Below, piece by piece: positions 1 to 8,757 of a stretch of DNA of 51,131 bases. How positions within the stretch are numbered: position 1 is the stretch's first letter; every line of letters starts with the position of its first letter. This DNA is from Bacteroidales bacterium (GTDB taxonomy: Bacteria; Bacteroidota; Bacteroidia; Bacteroidales; UBA3824): contig JAGCVU010000124.1 in the NCBI GenBank assembly GCA_017962175.1, positions 1-51,131 of the forward strand, in the 5' to 3' direction. Position numbers and translations under genes: made by a program. The notes under the pieces were generated by a model. The model ran no database searches. It was not told the DNA's origin and saw only the letters and a program-made list of their open reading frames with translations.

Positions 1-1
1 C

Positions 2-865
2 GACTATCATTCGCTTACCACGCACCCTCATCCCGAGGATTTGCGTATCAACGTTAAAAAAATTCTCAGCCAATATATTGCAAGCGGTCTCGACCCCGAA
101 AAAAGCACTATCTACGTTCAGAGCGACGTTCCCGAAGTGTGTGAACTCTATATGCTTATGAATATGAACGCTTACATAGGCGAACTTGAACGCACCGCTT
201 CGTTTAAAGAAAAAGCACGCCAAAACCCCGACAACGTAAATGCCGGACTTTTGACCTACGCTGTGCTTATGGCTTGCGACATCCTTATCCAAAAGGCCGA
301 CAAAGTGCCCGTAGGCAAAGACCAAGAGCAGCACCTTGAAATGACCTGCCGTTTTGCCCGCCGTTTCAACAATATCTACGGTGTGGAATACTTCAAAGAG
401 CCTAAGGCGTTCTCGTTTAGCAAAGACTTGATAAAAGTGCCTGGTCTCGACGGCACAGGCAAGATGGGCAAAAGCACCAACAACGGCATCTACCTTATCG
501 ACGAAGACAAGGACATCCGCAAAAAAGTGATGAAAGCCGTTACCGACAGTGGTCCCACCGAGCCAAACCAAGCCAAACCAGAGGTAATTCAAAACCTTTT
601 CACCCTTATGGATTTGGTATCAGACCGCAGCACCATCGAACATTTTGAAAACGCTTGGAACGATTGCTCCATCCGCTACGGCGACCTCAAAAAGCAACTT
701 GCCGAAGACATTATCCGCGCCGTTGCCCCCATCCGCGAGCACATCAAAGACATCTACAACGATGACGCCTACCTTGAACGCGTTGCCCGCGAAGGTGCCG
801 AAAAAGCCCGCGTCCAAGCCGCAAAAACAGTTAAAGAAGTTAGACAGATTATTGGATTCAAATAG
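2..865 (+). CDS. trpS: Tryptophanyl-tRNA synthetase, 5' partial
   Basis: This enzyme charges tRNA-Trp in the cytoplasm (class Ic aminoacyl-tRNA synthetase). The reading frame is already open at base 2 and starts with DYHSLTT, a segment found internally in TrpS near the Rossmann fold, so the N-terminus lies outside the window. The TTG at 41 is not a true start. The second class I signature appears as KMGKS at 461-475, a variant of KMSKS, inside GTGKMGKSTNN. The ACDILIQKADKVPVGKDQEQHLE stretch (codons from about 278) is typical of the tryptophan/ATP pocket. It converges with the aminopeptidase gene on the other strand only 3 bp away, with no visible terminator hairpin between them. Family assignment is firm. 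Confidence 0.95.
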   Translation, partial: DYHSLTTHPHPEDLRINVKKILSQYIASGLDPEKSTIYVQSDVPEVCELYMLMNMNAYIGELERTASFKEKARQNPDNVNAGLLTYAVLMACDILIQKADKVPVGKDQEQHLEMTCRFARRFNNIYGVEYFKEPKAFSFSKDLIKVPGLDGTGKMGKSTNNGIYLIDEDKDIRKKVMKAVTDSGPTEPNQAKPEVIQNLFTLMDLVSDRSTIEHFENAWNDCSIRYGDLKKQLAEDIIRAVAPIREHIKDIYNDDAYLERVAREGAEKARVQAAKTVKEVRQIIGFK

Positions 866-868
866 GAT

Positions 869-2716
869 TTATTTCACCACAATCCTTCCTGTCCAATATT
901 TATCGCCTTCTAACGATAAATAATATTCACCATAGCGGAGTTTTGATAAATCAATTGTCAATTCTCCGCTATTTGTTACTTTGCCGGTGAGATAGGTTGA
1001 CGAATTAAAGCCGCGCACAAAGTAAGTGTTATAAACCTTTGGATTAGAAATTGTTACAAGCATACGATCTTTTTCGTTACGAATACGCACCGAGGTGTTT
1101 TCATCATTTAGACGCTCTTGTTTCGACGAACTTCCCCACGATACAATATCGGCGTATGGGTCGAAAGTAATATCATAAACCTCAAAACCCGGGTCGAGAG
1201 TAAAACATTCATTCTCGCGAGTATTGTTTACTCGCACAAAAACACTTTCACCGTTTGAGCCATGAATCATTAGCGGCACTTTGGCTCGGAAAAATTTCAT
1301 TGTGGAATCGGTGCGACGTTGTTCCAACTTGATATTCAACAGATTATCGGTATTTTGCTGCCAAAGCACACGATAAACGGGCGTGCCGCGGCCATAGTAC
1401 CATTGGTCGAAAAACCAAGTGTAATCTTTGCCCGAAAAATCATTTACAAGGCGGAAAAAATCTTGCGACGAGGCATTGCCGTTGTTGCGGTATCGCGAAT
1501 GCTTTATATAAAATTTCAAAAGTCCGAAAAATGTAGTGTCGCCAAGTTCGGTGCGGAGCATGTGAAGGAGCATACTGCCCTTGTCGTAGGTCATGCGGCT
1601 GTCGAAAATATTCCACACGTCGGTGGTGTCGCGAACGTAGATAGAGCCGAGCGGTTTAGATGCAGCGGAATATATTTTTTGACGTCGCCACAGTATAGGT
1701 TCGTTGTTTTGACCTACGCCCACCTCTTCGGCAAGTCCCTCGCACCATTCGGCAAAACCTTCATTGATCCACACGTCGGTCCATCGGCTACAAGTAATTG
1801 TGTTGCCAAACCATTGATGAGCAAGTTCGTGAATCATTAGCGACGGTGCAAAACCAGAAAGAAAAGTCATTGTTTGGTTTTCCATTCCGCCTCCCCAAAG
1901 AAACTGCGCCTGAGCATATTTTTCATCGGCAAAGGGATAAACGCCAAACGAATCGCACAGCATTTTAAACGCGGGAACAATTCTCAAAGCCCTTTTGCGG
2001 GCGTGTTCGGCTTGGTCGCGAAAATAATAGTTGACATACAAAACCGAATCACCATTATTAAGGTGTATATAATCTTGACAAACTTCGTATTCGCTAACTG
2101 CCACTGCCACAAGGTAAAAGGCAATTTTGTGACGATGCATAAAATTTGTAGTGCGAATACCGTTAACCACTGTATCTGAAAGTATTACACCATTGGCAGC
2201 CGAACGATATTTTTCGGGACACGACACAATCACCTGCGCCGAATCGTATTTGTCGGTATTGATTTGATGGCAAGGGTGCCAATCTTTTGAGCCGTTGGGT
2301 TCCGAAAGTGTCCAAAAAATAGGAGTATGTCCGTGTTTAGAAAAAACCGCCGAACCAAAACCCGAATCGCCGGGTACACCTTCGTAAATCACCTTTACCG
2401 AATCGCTATACGACCAAGTGTCGTCGGGATAAATAATCAGAGAATCACCTTGATGATTGAATTTTAGCGGGTTATCACCGTGCATTACATTCTTTACTTC
2501 AAGCGACGAAGCAAGGTCGAATTGCAACGGCAGGAAACGGTCTTGTCTGGATTTTACAGCAAAATATTGAGTGGTTACACCTTTTATATATTTAACCGAA
2601 GGGTCAATGCTCAAATTGATACGCACAAATTGCATATCCACCCACGAAAATGGATTTTTGGCAGCCGACACCGCAGTTGCACAAAACAACAACAGCAAAA
2701 ATACTAACCGTTGCAT
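869..2716 (-). CDS. M1 family zinc aminopeptidase, secreted, probable T9SS cargo
   Basis: This is a gluzincin metalloprotease that removes N-terminal residues from peptides. The zinc site is HELAH at residues 296-300 plus Glu319, giving the HEXXH-18-E spacing of family M1. GGGMEN at 275-280 is the exopeptidase GxMEN motif. An N-terminal signal peptide (residues 1-18, ending AVSAA) directs export. The last 70 residues or so, after the catalytic and beta-sandwich regions, contain DLSKLRYGEYYLSLEG and end GRIVVK. This resembles the type A C-terminal sorting domain of T9SS cargo (inference). At 615 residues it is shorter than four-domain M1 enzymes such as PepN. It overlaps the 3' end of purN by 13 bases, so the two are probably co-transcribed. 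Confidence 0.9.
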   Translation of the reverse strand: MQRLVFLLLLFCATAVSAAKNPFSWVDMQFVRINLSIDPSVKYIKGVTTQYFAVKSRQDRFLPLQFDLASSLEVKNVMHGDNPLKFNHQGDSLIIYPDDTWSYSDSVKVIYEGVPGDSGFGSAVFSKHGHTPIFWTLSEPNGSKDWHPCHQINTDKYDSAQVIVSCPEKYRSAANGVILSDTVVNGIRTTNFMHRHKIAFYLVAVAVSEYEVCQDYIHLNNGDSVLYVNYYFRDQAEHARKRALRIVPAFKMLCDSFGVYPFADEKYAQAQFLWGGGMENQTMTFLSGFAPSLMIHELAHQWFGNTITCSRWTDVWINEGFAEWCEGLAEEVGVGQNNEPILWRRQKIYSAASKPLGSIYVRDTTDVWNIFDSRMTYDKGSMLLHMLRTELGDTTFFGLLKFYIKHSRYRNNGNASSQDFFRLVNDFSGKDYTWFFDQWYYGRGTPVYRVLWQQNTDNLLNIKLEQRRTDSTMKFFRAKVPLMIHGSNGESVFVRVNNTRENECFTLDPGFEVYDITFDPYADIVSWGSSSKQERLNDENTSVRIRNEKDRMLVTISNPKVYNTYFVRGFNSSTYLTGKVTNSGELTIDLSKLRYGEYYLSLEGDKYWTGRIVVK

Positions 2717-3291
2717 TTACCCAACACCTTTATAATAGTATCTTCAATTACTTTGGGATAATGTTCGTATTCGAGGGCGTGCACACGTTGGGCAAGAGTG
2801 TCGGCGGTGTCGTCGGGCAATACAGGACATTTAGCTTGGAAAATCACTGAGCCACGGTCGTAATCGTTGTCGATAAAATGAATAGTAATGCCGCTCTCCT
2901 TATCGCCGCTATCGAGCACGCTCTGATGCACACGGTTGCCATACATACCTTTTCCACCATGTTTTGGCAGCAACGACGGATGTATGTTGACAATTCTTTG
3001 ATCAAAAGCCGTCACAATATAGTCGGGTACAAGTTTGATGTATCCCGCCAGCACCACAAAATTGGTACGGAAGTCGCGCAAAACGCCAAGCATAAAGTCT
3101 GTGTCGTCGATCAAACGCTTTGAAAGCACCAAACATGGCACCGAATGACGACGACAACGCTCTATTACAAACGCCTTCGGATTGTCGGTAATCAATAGTC
3201 CGATACGTACTAACTTACTATCTTTAAAATAGTTGAATATATTTTCGGCATTAGTGCCGCTGCCCGAGGCAAATATAGTTACGTTCCACAT
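2704..3291 (-). CDS. purN: Phosphoribosylglycinamide formyltransferase
   Basis: This enzyme transfers a formyl group from 10-formyltetrahydrofolate to GAR, the third step of purine synthesis, in the cytoplasm. At 195 residues it is the usual length. It shows the N-terminal phosphate-binding segment ASGSGTNAENI (residues 8-18), the catalytic NIHPSLLPKHGGKG segment carrying the Asn and His, and the downstream SGITIHFIDNDYDRG segment carrying the Asp. The ATG at 3291 is preceded by a TATATTTG box on the same strand about 28 bases upstream. The gene runs into the aminopeptidase by a 13-base overlap. purM, another gene of the pathway, lies far away at 39016-40197 and is not in the same unit. Confidence 0.95.
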   Translation of the reverse strand: MWNVTIFASGSGTNAENIFNYFKDSKLVRIGLLITDNPKAFVIERCRRHSVPCLVLSKRLIDDTDFMLGVLRDFRTNFVVLAGYIKLVPDYIVTAFDQRIVNIHPSLLPKHGGKGMYGNRVHQSVLDSGDKESGITIHFIDNDYDRGSVIFQAKCPVLPDDTADTLAQRVHALEYEHYPKVIEDTIIKVLGKCNG

Positions 3292-3319
3292 AAAAATTTT
3301 TTTTAAAAAATTTAACGTG

Positions 3320-3327
3320 CAAATATA
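3320..3327 (-). promoter_or_regulatory. Putative purN promoter, -7 box
   Basis: On the minus strand this reads TATATTTG, an exact match to the Bacteroidota -7 consensus TAnnTTTG, about 28 bases from the purN start codon. No convincing TTTG -33 box is present at the usual 20-base distance, so strength is uncertain. Confidence 0.5.
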
Positions 3328-3416
3328 TCAATAAATCTTCAATAGCCACGTTTTAAAGCATTTAAAATAATAGTGTCGAAAAATAATTTTTTAACAATCA
3401 ATTAATTACAAAAATA

Positions 3417-3449
3417 TTTTTTTTTTCGGTCTAAAATTGTTTTCTTTGC
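3417..3449 (+). promoter_or_regulatory. Putative acpP-fabF promoter
   Basis: A TTCTTTGC box at 3442-3449 has the same form as the -7 boxes upstream of the J-like genes in this window, and a T-rich stretch lies 20 bases upstream in place of TTTG. The acpP start codon is 52 bases downstream. The -33 element is poor, so this is a moderate call. Confidence 0.35.
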
Positions 3450-3501
3450 GGCGAATTTAAAAAAGAGAAATCGAAGTTTAATTTTTAAAAAATTATTTAT
3501 C

Positions 3502-3741
3502 ATGAACGAAGACATAAAGAAAAAAGTAAAAGAGATTATTGTTGAGAAATTAGGTGTAGACGAAGCAGAAGTTACTGAAGAAGCATCTTTCACAAACGAC
3601 CTTGGTGCCGATTCTCTCGACACAGTAGAACTCATCATGCAGTTCGAAAAAGAGTTCAACATCTCTATTCCCGACGATCAAGCTGAAAAAATCGCTACCG
3701 TAGGCGAAGCTATCGAATACATCGAAAACCAACAAAAATAA
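3502..3741 (+). CDS. acpP: Acyl carrier protein
   Basis: This small acidic carrier holds growing acyl chains on a 4'-phosphopantetheine arm in type II fatty acid synthesis. The 79-residue length is standard. The prosthetic-group attachment site is Ser38 in [12 protein letters not shown]. The four-helix ACP pattern is evident, with Glu/Asp-rich helix II and [23 protein letters not shown] at the C-terminus. It is followed 9 bases later by fabF, the ketosynthase that uses it, the classic acpP-fabF pair. Confidence 0.97.
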   Translation: MNEDIKKKVKEIIVEKLGVDEAEVTEEASFTNDLGADSLDTVELIMQFEKEFNISIPDDQAEKIATVGEAIEYIENQQK

Positions 3742-3750
3742 ATTATTTCT

Positions 3751-5004
3751 ATGGAATTAAAACGAGTAGTCGTAACTGGCATGGGGACAATAAACCCCTT
3801 AGGCCATAATATAACCGAGTTTTGGGAAAATTTAAAATCCGGTGTAAGCGGCGCAGGTCCGATTACCCGTTTTAATCCCGAAAAATTCAAGACCCGGTTT
3901 GCCTGCGAGGTTAAAAATTTCGACGAGGTTGACGCTCAGTTCTTCAACAAAAAAGAAACCGGACGTTTAGACCTTTTTGCTAAGTTCGCACTTATCTCTG
4001 CCGAAGAGGCTTGGAAAAACAGCGGACTTACACCCGAAAATTTCAACCACGACCGTGCAGGTGTAATCTGGGGCTCGGGCATCGGCGGAATCAACACCCT
4101 CACCGAAGAAGTAGAACAATTCTGCCAAGGCGATGGTTCTCCCCGTTTCAGCCCATTCTTTATTCCCAAAATGATTAGCGACATTGCTCCGGGACACATC
4201 AGCATGAAGTACGACCTTCGCGGACCTAACTTCACCACTGTTTCGGCATGCGCTTCGTCTACCAACGCCATTATCGACGCATTCAACTACGTACGTCTTG
4301 GCAAGGCAGACATCATTGTAACAGGTGGTTCTGAATCACCCGTGGGAATTGCTGCAGTTGCCGGATTCAACTCTATGAAGGCTCTCAGCACCAACAACGA
4401 CAACTACAAAACAGCATCTCGTCCGTTTGACGCTACACGCGACGGATTTGTAATTGGTGAAGGTGGCGGTTGCCTCATTCTCGAAGAGTACGAACACGCT
4501 AAGGCACGCGGAGCAAAAATCCTCTGCGAACTTGCCGGAAGCGGTCTCACAGCCGACGCTCACCACATTACCGCTCCCCACCCCGAAGGACGTGGAGCAG
4601 CAGCTGTAATGAAACTTGCTATCGAAGATGCCGGACTTAAACCCGAAGACATTGACTATGTGAATGTTCACGGCACATCTACCGGTCTCGGCGACATTGC
4701 AGAATCAAAAGCAATACAGCAAGTGTTTGGCGATTACGCTTACAAAGTTAGCATCAGCAGCACCAAATCTATGACAGGTCACCTTCTCGGAGGCGCCGGC
4801 GTAGTAGAATCTATCGCTTGTGTGCTTGCAATGCTCAACGAAACCGTACCCCCGACCATCAATTTCCAAAACCCCGACCCGCATATCGACCCAAAACTCG
4901 ACATCACACCCAACGTTGCCAAGAAAAGGGTTATCCGCGCAGCCCTCAACAACACATTCGGCTTTGGCGGACACAACGCTTCGGTGGTTTTCAAAAAGAT
5001 TTAA
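3751..5004 (+). CDS. fabF: 3-oxoacyl-[ACP] synthase II (KAS II)
   Basis: This condensing enzyme elongates acyl-ACP with malonyl-ACP. The 417-residue protein has the thiolase-fold catalytic triad Cys167 (TTVSACASSTNAI), His307 (VNVHGTSTGLGD) and His344 (SMTGHLLGGAG), all in the spacing expected for FabF. The glycine-rich C-terminal NNTFGFGGHNASVVF motif is also present. It is co-transcribed with acpP. A strong intrinsic terminator follows the stop codon, so rnc, although close and on the same strand, probably depends on readthrough or its own promoter. Confidence 0.97.
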   Translation: MELKRVVVTGMGTINPLGHNITEFWENLKSGVSGAGPITRFNPEKFKTRFACEVKNFDEVDAQFFNKKETGRLDLFAKFALISAEEAWKNSGLTPENFNHDRAGVIWGSGIGGINTLTEEVEQFCQGDGSPRFSPFFIPKMISDIAPGHISMKYDLRGPNFTTVSACASSTNAIIDAFNYVRLGKADIIVTGGSESPVGIAAVAGFNSMKALSTNNDNYKTASRPFDATRDGFVIGEGGGCLILEEYEHAKARGAKILCELAGSGLTADAHHITAPHPEGRGAAAVMKLAIEDAGLKPEDIDYVNVHGTSTGLGDIAESKAIQQVFGDYAYKVSISSTKSMTGHLLGGAGVVESIACVLAMLNETVPPTINFQNPDPHIDPKLDITPNVAKKRVIRAALNNTFGFGGHNASVVFKKI

Positions 5005-5009
5005 CGGCT

Positions 5010-5065
5010 AAAAAGGGGTGCATTTAAACGCTTAATGCGTAGCCATAAATGCAACCCTTTTTTTT
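5010..5065 (+). terminator. Intrinsic terminator after acpP-fabF
   Basis: A 17-bp stem pairs 5010-5026 with 5046-5062, with a single G-T wobble, closed by a 19-base loop and followed by a run of T. The arms begin with A-rich and end with T-rich sequence, so it could work in either direction. It sits 6 bases after the fabF stop. Confidence 0.85.
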
Positions 5066-5080
5066 AATTATTTAGCACAG

Positions 5081-5797
5081 GTGTTTAAGAACATAGCAGC
5101 CTTCATAAAGTACCTTTTCGGCAAAGACAAGAAATTCGCCCGCCAAATAAGGCGAATAACTGGTTTTTACCCTTACAACAAAGACCTTTACCAAACTGCA
5201 CTTACTCACCGCTCGCTTTCGGCACGCACCAACACAGGATTTATGATCAACAACGAGCGCTTAGAATTTCTGGGCGACTCGGTGCTCGACCTCCTAATTG
5301 GTGAATACCTCTACAAGCGATTTTCAAACGAACAAGAAGGATTCCTCACTCAACTTCGCGCCCGCATTGTTAATGGCGACAATCTCACCGAACTATCTAA
5401 GCAAATAGGTCTCGACTTGCTTGTAAAAACCTCTGTAAAAAGCCATTCTTCAAATATTCACCTCTACGGCGACGCATTTGAAGCATTTCTCGGCGCAGTT
5501 TACTTAGACCGCGGATTTAGTCAGGCAGGCAAATTTATCTACAAGCGCATAATGCCAAAATATCTCAATATCTTTGAGTTAGAGCATCAAAACACCAACT
5601 ACAAGAGCCAACTTATTGAGTGGGGACAAAAAAACAAAAACGAAATAGAATTTGCCACCGACGTGGAATATCCCGGAAGCAAATATTTTGTATCGTATGT
5701 GCGCATCAACGGCGAAAACTACGGTTCGGGCATTGGCATTTCAAAAAAAGAAGCAGAACAAAAAGCTTCAAAAGTTGCTTTAAGCAAACTAAGCTAA
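5081..5797 (+). CDS. rnc: Ribonuclease III
   Basis: This double-strand-specific endoribonuclease processes rRNA precursors and structured mRNAs. The signature NERLEFLGDSVLDLL is at residues 58-72, and the second acidic cluster appears in HLYGDAFEAFLGAVYLD. The C-terminal dsRNA-binding domain covers about residues 165-238 and ends with the KKEAEQKASKVALSKL helix. At 238 residues it is slightly longer than E. coli RNase III because of an N-terminal extension. The start is GTG at 5081, only 16 bases after the fabF terminator. No better start exists upstream before the hairpin. Confidence 0.95.
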   Translation: MFKNIAAFIKYLFGKDKKFARQIRRITGFYPYNKDLYQTALTHRSLSARTNTGFMINNERLEFLGDSVLDLLIGEYLYKRFSNEQEGFLTQLRARIVNGDNLTELSKQIGLDLLVKTSVKSHSSNIHLYGDAFEAFLGAVYLDRGFSQAGKFIYKRIMPKYLNIFELEHQNTNYKSQLIEWGQKNKNEIEFATDVEYPGSKYFVSYVRINGENYGSGIGISKKEAEQKASKVALSKLS

Positions 5798-5843
5798 CTC
5801 ATTAACCATCATCCACTAATAGTTTATTAAAAAAAATCCCGCG

Positions 5844-6425
5844 ATGATAATTCTCGACGACGTTCTTATCAACGAAGATATTTTTACCGAAAAATTTTGT
5901 TGCGACGTTACCGCCTGCCTTGGCACATGCTGCGTAGAAGGCGACAGCGGCGCACCTCTCGACTATACCGAAGTGCCAAAGCTCGAAAAGCATTTCAACG
6001 CCGCCAAAGAATATCTATCGCCCGATAACATTGCCGCTGTTGAAAATCAGGGATTTGCAGTAAGAGATTACGACAACGAACTTGTTACCCCTCTACTCAA
6101 TCGTGCCGAATGTGCCTATTCGTACAAAGAAAACGGCATCACCCTTTGTGCCTACGAACGCGCATATCTCGACGGCAAAATTCCGTGGCGCAAACCCATT
6201 TCGTGTCATCTTTATCCCATCCGCCTCACTAAAGTAGGCATCTACACCGGCATAAAACTACATCGTTGGAGTGTTTGCCGCAGCGCATTTATCCTTGGTC
6301 GCAAAAAAAGTCTCCCCGCCTACAAGTTTTTAGAAGAGCCCATCGTCCGCCGTTTTGGACAAGATTTTTATGATCGCTTGTGCGAAGTAGCCGAGGCGTA
6401 TTTAAAGGCACATAGGGGGAAATAA
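5844..6425 (+). CDS. DUF3109 family cysteine-rich protein
   Basis: This 193-residue protein belongs to a family common in Bacteroidota whose function has not been established. Cysteines cluster at CCDVTACLGTCC (residues 19-30), with more at AECAY, TLCAY, ISCHLYP and VCRSAF. This pattern suggests a bound metal or an iron-sulfur cluster, as in the related YkgJ-type CxxxCxxCC proteins (inference). There is no signal peptide or membrane segment, so it is probably cytoplasmic. It lies 46 bases after rnc on the same strand and may be read through from it. Confidence 0.8.
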   Translation: MIILDDVLINEDIFTEKFCCDVTACLGTCCVEGDSGAPLDYTEVPKLEKHFNAAKEYLSPDNIAAVENQGFAVRDYDNELVTPLLNRAECAYSYKENGITLCAYERAYLDGKIPWRKPISCHLYPIRLTKVGIYTGIKLHRWSVCRSAFILGRKKSLPAYKFLEEPIVRRFGQDFYDRLCEVAEAYLKAHRGK

Positions 6426-6431
6426 AAAGCA

Positions 6432-7052
6432 TCATTTCAATTTTTTGCCCACAGAAGCAAGACCTTTGCTCACCTTGTACCAAAAATTAGGTTCAGCTTT
6501 TTCGCCAATAAGCAACTTAACTTCTTTGCTTTCAAATAATTCATGGTTACGAACACAAATAACAAAATCGGCTGTATCTTGCGATATAACACCATCGGTA
6601 GCCATTTTTAAAAGAGTTTTTGGGTCGAATTGATTCAAAAACACATGAACAGGACTACCTATTAATTTCGACATAGAAAAGACTAACATATTAGCAGCAT
6701 CGTCCGACAATTCTCCAAAATATTTTTGCAATTCATCAATAGTAATTGGCATCTTGAAATCTGGAAAACAATATTTCAATGTGGTAATAATGTAGTTGTA
6801 AGATAGTTTCAAATCGTTATCGAACTTTTCAAACGAATCTCTCATAGGTTTAATGCTATCATCTTCACAAAAAAAATATCCCACTGAAATACCGAAGAAA
6901 TGGGCAATTTTCTCCAAAGTTTCAAGCGTGGTGCTATTTCTGTGCATAGCCATAGTGAGTGCGGTTTGAGAGATTTTGGTTTTATCGCTCAACTTTTTGA
7001 TTGTAATGCCAGCCTCATTACATAGTGTTTTAATGCGTTTTAAATCAATCAT
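6432..7052 (-). CDS. XRE-family HTH regulator with unknown C-terminal domain
   Basis: An N-terminal Cro/C1-type helix-turn-helix spans about residues 5-60 (IKKLSDKTKISQTALTMAMHRNSTTLETLEKIAHFFGI). It is followed by a 140-residue helical region without a recognised family. The protein is 206 residues and soluble. Its gene stands at the left edge of the AT-rich toxin-like island and is transcribed away from it, so it could regulate the island or itself. The 150 bases upstream are AT-rich without a clear operator. What it controls cannot be read from the sequence. Confidence 0.75.
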   Translation of the reverse strand: MIDLKRIKTLCNEAGITIKKLSDKTKISQTALTMAMHRNSTTLETLEKIAHFFGISVGYFFCEDDSIKPMRDSFEKFDNDLKLSYNYIITTLKYCFPDFKMPITIDELQKYFGELSDDAANMLVFSMSKLIGSPVHVFLNQFDPKTLLKMATDGVISQDTADFVICVRNHELFESKEVKLLIGEKAEPNFWYKVSKGLASVGKKLK

Positions 7053-7207
7053 ATACTAATTATTATTAAAAAATTCATTATTTGTGAAACAGTCTTACGA
7101 TTTTTATCGTATATAAAAAGTGTAAATTGAAAATCTAATTACAATATTCAATTAATATTTTCGTTTACAAAGCAAATGTATAAAATAATTATTAAACAAC
7201 TTAATAA

Positions 7208-8062
7208 ATTATCGAAATAACAAACACAAAATTAAAAAACACAGATTTCAAACGGAATCTACCCGCATCCATTCTCAAAGGAGCGGCAGCCAACCTTGCT
7301 ATTCAGGCTATTGGCAAAAACTTAAACAAGAAAAACTTGTTGCCTACATTGGCATTTGGAGCATTAGGGGGAGGTTTGTCCTATCTATCAAACGATAAAT
7401 ACCTCTCTACGCTAATTGCCACATCTATCTTTGGCGGAGGTAATGCACTGATTAACAAAACAAGCATACCAAAAACATTAGCAAAATATGCTGCCATAGG
7501 CACAGCGGCAAGATTGATGCTGAATATACCGGAAGCGGTGGCGAAATTTAAAGAAGTATCCGATAAAATCAAATGGGAAACAATCAAAGATTACAAGCTA
7601 CCCAAAGGAGATTTACCATTTGTTGAACAAGCTGATCCAAACGTAGGTTGTACTCAGGCAACACTAGAATCAATCGCAACGTATCTTAATAAACCAATTA
7701 TATTTACCGATTATTCACAAGGTTATGATTTTTATGATTATGCGGCAAACAAAAACCAATTTAATGTAAAAACCATTTACAATAAAGATTATAGTCATAC
7801 CAAAGACATTCAAAAAATATCACAACTATGTTATGCAGTCGGCTCATATATTAACAATGGGTGTCCCGCAGCGGCAACTTATTTTAATGGGTATTTCAAT
7901 CACACTGTGGGGATAATGGGCATAAAAATACAAAGGAAAAATATAAATGGAACATATAAATATAGATATTCAATAAGAATAATGAACCCTTCGGATAAAA
8001 TGGATGAAGCTATGCAAACATCCGATTTTGCAAATTCAGTAATACGTATTGTAAAACCCTAA
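7208..8062 (+). pseudogene. Papain-fold (C39-like) toxin-type module lacking a normal start
   Basis: The frame is open from 7208 (just after a stop at 7205) to 8062, but no ATG occurs before 7517. The first plausible start, TTG at 7337, would already lie inside conserved sequence. The N-terminal part is a Gly/Ala-rich hydrophobic stretch. Numbering from 7337, the C-terminal half shows a cysteine-peptidase pattern: Cys105 in DPNVGCTQATLESIA, His189 in YFNHTVGIMGI and Asn217/Asp220 in IRIMNPSD. This fits a papain/C39-like fold as used by polymorphic toxins. The bases at 7265-7325 recur in degraded form at 9549-9614. I infer a C-terminal effector tip cut off from a larger delivery protein. It could instead be a short intact gene starting at TTG 7337. 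Confidence 0.55.
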
Positions 8063-8073
8063 TATACAGACAA

Positions 8074-8757
8074 ATGTTAAAATATTCATGTATAATATTG
8101 TTATTATTAATTTGTTTGGGACAGACTTATGCCCAGCATATATCTTGGAACGACTTCAAGAATATGAAGGTTTATAATACAAACATAGTCAACCACAAGG
8201 CAAAAGTAATGCGTCAAATAAATAAGCATACACGTAAATTCAAACATAAGTTCAAAAAATACAATTATTTATATCATCATAATAAAGTAAATCAGTTGTT
8301 CGACGAAATGGATATTTATTATATTCCACGATACAGATTAACCGACACAGCGGAAGGCAAAGCGTACATTAAACTATCAAAACATTGCATCAGTAAAATA
8401 TTGTTTGTTTATAACGGGTATAACTTAGGAGGATTCAATAACAAATGTATTAATACATTGACTCCTCAAAAAATAAAAAACGACTATTGGAACAAAAACA
8501 ACTATACAGTTTACACACGACACTACTGTTGTTTTAAAATCGATGTTGAATTTCTCCATGATTTTTTGTACAAAGGAAATGAAGTATTTGTCTTAGAAAA
8601 CATAAGCGATGATGACCCCAACGAAATGGAATATTTATACACAACAACCCAGTATAGTATACCCATACGTTATTCAAGAACCGAAATTTATAACCGAGCA
8701 ATTAAATATGATGTTAAAAGCAAATATAAAGAGCAACATACAAATGTAAACCAATGA
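8074..8757 (+). CDS. Exported basic protein of unknown function
   Basis: I do not recognise this 227-residue protein. It has a clear signal peptide (MLKYSCIILLLLICLGQTYAQ). A very basic, His/Lys/Tyr-rich segment follows (about residues 40-75, HKAKVMRQINKHTRKFKHKF), and then mixed alpha/beta sequence with two cysteine pairs (KHC, KC, CC). It starts 11 bases after the toxin-like module and overlaps the next gene by 4 bases (ATGA), so the three genes form one transcription unit. A periplasmic immunity or accessory role is possible from position only. Codon use is markedly AT-rich compared with the housekeeping genes to the left. Confidence 0.6.
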   Translation: MLKYSCIILLLLICLGQTYAQHISWNDFKNMKVYNTNIVNHKAKVMRQINKHTRKFKHKFKKYNYLYHHNKVNQLFDEMDIYYIPRYRLTDTAEGKAYIKLSKHCISKILFVYNGYNLGGFNNKCINTLTPQKIKNDYWNKNNYTVYTRHYCCFKIDVEFLHDFLYKGNEVFVLENISDDDPNEMEYLYTTTQYSIPIRYSRTEIYNRAIKYDVKSKYKEQHTNVNQ

